Shown here one piece after another: positions 60,932 to 64,000 of a DNA stretch of 64,000 bases. Made by a program: the position numbers and the translations under genes. Numbering within the stretch: the first letter of the stretch is position 1; the number at the start of each line of letters is the position of its first letter. The notes below the pieces were generated by a model, which did no database searches, was not told the origin of the DNA, and worked only from the letters and a program-made list of their open reading frames with translations. Source of the stretch: an uncultured Bacteroidota bacterium (GTDB lineage Bacteria > Bacteroidota > Bacteroidia > 2-12-FULL-35-15). The stretch covers positions 1-64,000 of the forward strand of contig CAIYIS010000057.1 in assembly GCA_903926385.1 (NCBI GenBank), given 5' to 3'.

Positions 60932-61057
60932 CATCCGAACATCTTTCCCCGCTCTCGGGATACCGTTCAGAAACATGCGAACACCTTCCCCAGTAGTCGG
61001 GATACTGTTCGCAACCTTACGAACGTTTCCCCCAGTACTCGGGAAGGTGTTCGTAAG
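60932..61057. repeat. Three 42-bp tandem units, each an inverted repeat
   Basis: Units at 60932-60973, 60974-61015 and 61016-61057 are exactly 42 bp. Each has arms around a CCCC(A/G)NTNNTCGGG centre: TGCGAACA/TGTTCGCA in unit 2, CTTACGAAC/GTTCGTAAG in unit 3, imperfect in unit 1. Paired changes between units 2 and 3 keep the stems. A 20-bp piece of unit 3 (TTCCCCCAGTACTCGGGAAG) occurs inverted at 60524-60543, linking this array to the degenerate one upstream. Confidence 0.88.
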
Positions 61058-61251
61058 TAAACTAAATACAGTGCTTTAATCATTTTTTGGCCTTTTTTGG
61101 TGTTTTTGGCCAACTTTTGACTTCGGGAAACGGGCACCGGATTTTTGCCTCAAAAATTTAAACCCAACTGTCAAAATGACAGCTGGGTTTAAAAAGTGTT
61201 TTTTGATTCGTTTGTTTAAATTAAAGTGGTTGCTATTTTTGCAGGGCCGCT

Positions 61252-61890
61252 TTATTTCACCAGTTTCATAACCGTAACCGGATGTATTTCCCAGCACGTA
61301 TAACTATGCATTCCCAGTTTTCCTCTTGTTTTTCCGTTAAGGTGAGTAGCATCAAAAAACAATTGTCCTGTAACCATTACCTTCACCCCTTTGGGCAGGG
61401 CATTACCTTTTTTGCTGGGTTCTTTATGTTTCAAAATATGGTTGTCCACCATATCTCTAACCTCTTCGCATTTTTTGCTCAGGCTGTGGTCGCTCACAAA
61501 AGCCGGAAAAGGCACTTCTATAATAAGGCAGGTATCGCCCCATTCGCTGCTCGTGCGCAGTTGCATGTGGTAATCCCCGTCCCGGTGTTTCTTAGGGTCG
61601 TCTTCCATAGCCACCAGATGCAGGTATCCCGTCACCGTAACCATATCTCCTTCCTTAAGCCCATCCACCTTGTTTTCTATCCTATCGTTTTGCGGAGCCT
61701 CATTTCTGTTGCGTATGGGCGAGGGCAAGTTGAGCAGAGTACTCAATGCCATGGTATCGTGCCTTGCATGATGCTCGGTAGAAGTTTTAATCTCCCATCG
61801 TTCCACACCCGGATTTAGTTTTTGGGCAAAACTATGCACCGTGCATAAAACAGAAATAAGCAGAACTAAGGTCGATTTTACTATATTCAT
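61252..61890 (-). CDS. Exported protein of unknown function
   Basis: The ORF track gives 262 aa from 62040. I prefer the ATG at 61890 (212 aa), which begins with a signal peptide MNIVKSTLVLLISVLCTVHSFAQ; the 50 residues before it look non-coding. The mature part is predicted beta-rich, with GDMVTVTGYLHLVAMEDDPKKH and VMVTGQLFFDATHLNGKTRG, ending HSYTCWEIHPVTVMKLVK. The repeated V-TG-L pattern and the final E-I-H-P-V resemble OB-fold-like or nuclease-accessory proteins, but I cannot assign a family. The Trp-Glu-Ile-His-Pro end is typical of a group of secreted hypothetical proteins. Confidence 0.75.
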   Translation of the reverse strand: MNIVKSTLVLLISVLCTVHSFAQKLNPGVERWEIKTSTEHHARHDTMALSTLLNLPSPIRNRNEAPQNDRIENKVDGLKEGDMVTVTGYLHLVAMEDDPKKHRDGDYHMQLRTSSEWGDTCLIIEVPFPAFVSDHSLSKKCEEVRDMVDNHILKHKEPSKKGNALPKGVKVMVTGQLFFDATHLNGKTRGKLGMHSYTCWEIHPVTVMKLVK

Positions 61891-62099
61891 CACTTGAGTT
61901 GGTATATCTAAAAAATCCTTCCATTTCCCATCCTTCTTCACTTTTACATATATTAAAGAAGTACGAAAAGAGATGTTTGGGTCAAAGGTAGAGTTTCCTT
62001 TCAGCTTCATTTTATAAAAATGATTAAAATACACATGCAATATTTTACGATATTTGCACCCCTAAAATCAATAAACAATAATCAATATACAATCAGAAG

Positions 62100-63776
62100 A
62101 TGAGCGAAGGCAGACAAATAATTTTCTCGATGGTAAATGTGAGTCGCACATTACCTGCCGGAAAAACAATATTAAAAGACATTTATCTATCGTTTTATTA
62201 CGGTGCTAAAATAGGAATTCTCGGACTGAATGGTTCCGGAAAGTCAACATTGCTTAAGATTATAGCAGGAGTAGAGAAAAACTATCAAGGCGAAATTCAC
62301 TTTTCACCGGGATATAAAATAGGTATGCTGGAGCAAGAGCCTAAACTGGACGAGTCGAAAACAGTAATCGAAATAGTTCGCGAAGGAGCACAAGAGCATG
62401 TCAACATTTTGAAAGAATACGATGATGTAAACAATAAGTTTGCTGAAGAAATGAGTGCCGAAGACATGGATAAACTCATCAATCGTCAGGCATACCTTCA
62501 GGATTTAATAGACCAGTTCGACTTATGGAACCTCGACAATCGCCTGGAGCAAGCCATGGAAGCATTGCGTTGCCCCGAGAGTGATGCTAAGGTTGTCAAC
62601 CTATCGGGAGGAGAGCGCAGACGTGTTGCTCTTTGTCGTTTGCTTATTCAGGAACCCGAAATACTTTTACTCGATGAGCCTACCAACCACTTGGATGCCG
62701 AGAGTGTAGACTGGTTAGAACAACATTTACAAAACTACAAAGGCACTGTTATAGCCGTAACCCACGACAGGTATTTCTTAGACAATGTGGCCGGCTGGAT
62801 TCTGGAGTTGGATAGAGGAGAAGGTATTCCTTGGAAAGGTAACTATTCCGAATGGTTGGATCAAAAACAAAAACGATTAGCTACCGAAGAAAAAACCGAA
62901 AGCAAACGTCAGAAAACATTGATGCGAGAGTTAGATTGGGTTCGTCAAGGGGCAAAAGGCCGCCAAAGCAAATCGAAAGCTCGTTTGCAAAACTACGAGA
63001 AGATGTTGGGCGAAGATGTAAAATCAAAAGAAGAAAAACTGGAATTGTTTATTCCTAACGGCCCTCGTTTAGGTTCCGAAGTTATCGAAGCCATTGATGT
63101 TTCGAAAGCTTTTGGAGATAAATTACTTTACGAACATCTTAACTTTAAATTACCACCTGCCGGTATTGTGGGCATCATAGGCCCCAACGGAGCAGGTAAA
63201 ACCACTTTGTTCCGTATGATTATGAACGAAGAAACACCCGATACAGGCGAGTTTAAAGTAGGTTCTACTGTTAAGATTGCTTACGTTGACCAAAGCCACA
63301 CCGAAATAGACCCTGAAAAAACCATTTACGAAGTGCTTACCGGTGGTCACGATAACATTATCATTGGCGGACAAACACTCAATTCTCGTGCTTATGTTTC
63401 GAAATTTAATTTCAATGGCAGCGACCAAGGAAAGAAATGCGGAATACTTTCGGGTGGAGAGCGCAACCGTTTGCACCTTGCATTAACATTGAAAAAAGAA
63501 GCCAACGTACTCTTGCTCGATGAGCCTACCAACGATTTGGATGTAAACACACTTCGCGCACTCGAAGAAGGTTTGGAAAACTATGCAGGCTGTGCCGTTA
63601 TCATCTCCCACGACCGTTGGTTTTTAGACCGTGTGTGTACTCACATCCTTGCATTCGAAGGCAATTCGCAAGTATATTACTTCGAAGGAGGTTATTCCGA
63701 ATACGAAGAAAATAAAAAGAAACGCCTTGGCAATGTGGAACCAAAACGTGTGAGATATAAAAAGCTTACTGTTTAA
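62100..63776 (+). CDS. ettA: ABC-F protein EttA (energy-dependent translational throttle)
   Basis: 558 aa. Two ATP-binding cassettes without membrane segments: Walker A GLNGSGKSTLLKI and GPNGAGKTTLFRM, signatures LSGGERRRVAL and LSGGERNRLHL, Walker B LLLDEPTNHLD and LLLDEPTNDLD. The interdomain linker contains the basic GAKGRQSKSKARLQNYEKML segment, and the N-terminal arm sits at about 95-140. EttA binds the ribosomal E site and gates the first elongation step according to ADP/ATP. Length and motifs match EttA rather than Uup or resistance ABC-F proteins. Confidence 0.94.
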   Translation: MSEGRQIIFSMVNVSRTLPAGKTILKDIYLSFYYGAKIGILGLNGSGKSTLLKIIAGVEKNYQGEIHFSPGYKIGMLEQEPKLDESKTVIEIVREGAQEHVNILKEYDDVNNKFAEEMSAEDMDKLINRQAYLQDLIDQFDLWNLDNRLEQAMEALRCPESDAKVVNLSGGERRRVALCRLLIQEPEILLLDEPTNHLDAESVDWLEQHLQNYKGTVIAVTHDRYFLDNVAGWILELDRGEGIPWKGNYSEWLDQKQKRLATEEKTESKRQKTLMRELDWVRQGAKGRQSKSKARLQNYEKMLGEDVKSKEEKLELFIPNGPRLGSEVIEAIDVSKAFGDKLLYEHLNFKLPPAGIVGIIGPNGAGKTTLFRMIMNEETPDTGEFKVGSTVKIAYVDQSHTEIDPEKTIYEVLTGGHDNIIIGGQTLNSRAYVSKFNFNGSDQGKKCGILSGGERNRLHLALTLKKEANVLLLDEPTNDLDVNTLRALEEGLENYAGCAVIISHDRWFLDRVCTHILAFEGNSQVYYFEGGYSEYEENKKKRLGNVEPKRVRYKKLTV

Positions 63777-63777
63777 T

Positions 63778-64000
63778 TTGATTTCAGAAAAGACTTCTTT
63801 GATTAACCAACGTATTCGAACAACAATCATTTTGTCAATGATGATGGTATTTGCTGCAGGAAAAAGTTTTTCTCAGGATACCATCATTCAACCTACCATA
63901 GTTGACAAGCAGGTTAAGCTGCGCGAACTTGAACAAAGCCGTTGGGAAAAACTGGTGTCAAACAGTTTACTTTCTCTCTATTTTCGAATCTCTGTTATTG
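63778..64000 (+). CDS. N-terminal part of an exported protein, cut by the window end
   Basis: Open from 63778 to the end, in the frame starting at TTG 63778 (or TTG 63799), 1 nt after the ettA stop. It reads a basic start (SLINQRIRT), a hydrophobic signal segment (TIILSMMMVFAAGKSFSQ) and then a mature part DTIIQPTIVDKQVKLRELEQ. No ATG exists before the ATG run inside the signal segment. Too little is present to name it. It is probably co-transcribed with ettA. Confidence 0.55.
   Translation, partial: MISEKTSLINQRIRTTIILSMMMVFAAGKSFSQDTIIQPTIVDKQVKLRELEQSRWEKLVSNSLLSLYFRISVI

Noticed and set aside
61891-62040. 50-residue N-terminal extension of the unknown exported protein
   Set aside because: A clear signal peptide begins at the ATG at 61890; exported proteins do not carry such an extension before it.

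Overview
The window reads as chromosomal DNA of a member of the Bacteroidota. It is AT-rich. Three surface or secreted-protein signs point there: two to three proteins with C-terminal type IX secretion (T9SS type A) sorting domains, a GWxTD protein, and GSCFA and DUF4294 proteins. Upstream of many genes there is a TAnnTTTG (or TAnnTTCG) element, the -7 box of the Bacteroidota primary sigma factor, and Shine-Dalgarno sequences are mostly absent. The flexirubin/aryl-polyene-like pigment genes suit a Chitinophaga/Flavobacterium/Cytophaga-type relative, but I cannot name a genus.

Layout. 1-7.9 kb: tRNA-Ser(UGA), a GWxTD protein, two envelope glycosyltransferase-type genes, and housekeeping genes (aroQ, xerD, tRNA1(Val) methyltransferase, rimM, rpsP). 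8-11.3 kb: a T9SS cargo protein, an unrecognised two-repeat protein and a 21-bp tandem array. 11.3-19.7 kb: asparaginase, NUDIX, a five-gene ammonia-lyase/fatty-acid-synthase-like operon (aryl polyene/flexirubin type) and a divergent carotenoid-type desaturase. 19.8-21.8 kb: a von Willebrand A protein. 21.9-35.6 kb: a tightly packed ten-gene minus-strand operon (DUF4956, VTC domain, CotH kinase, O-antigen ligase-like, SGNH-like, MBOAT acyltransferase, CotH plus beta-helix, metallophosphoesterase, GT4, AsnB). This looks like a surface-polymer system. 36.3-39.1 kb: 2OG-Fe(II) oxygenase, SDR and radical SAM genes. 39.1-40.1 kb: a repeat-rich gap with two more 21-bp arrays. 40-48.4 kb: T9SS cargo, rpsA, pyrR-pyrB, STAS, rnz, lpxD, fatty acid desaturase. 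48.4-49.4 kb: a gap with a fourth 21-bp array. 49.4-60.1 kb: LtaS-like sulfatase, ribF, LRR protein, two sister small membrane proteins, GSCFA, GlcD-like oxidase, accC, DUF4294, T9SS cargo. 60.1-61.25 kb: a gene-free gap with two 42-bp arrays. 61.25-64 kb: an unknown exported protein, ettA, and the start of an unidentified exported protein.

Most unusual observations. (1) Four tandem arrays with unrelated unit sequences all have a period of exactly 21 bp, and two more have 42 bp; all six lie in intergenic gaps. (2) Two T9SS cargo genes about 30 kb apart carry the same hairpin (perfect 10-bp stem TTTGCAGGTG/CACCTGCAAA) in their 5' leaders, just upstream of the start codon and downstream of an identical TATATTTG box. 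(3) The ten-gene operon combines two CotH kinases, a VTC polyphosphate-polymerase-like domain and DUF4956 with O-antigen-ligase-like and MBOAT/SGNH functions. (4) Several ORF-track starts fall in or next to a -7 box, which moves the likely start or implies a nearly leaderless mRNA.

All assignments come from reading the translations and the DNA by eye; no database search was run.
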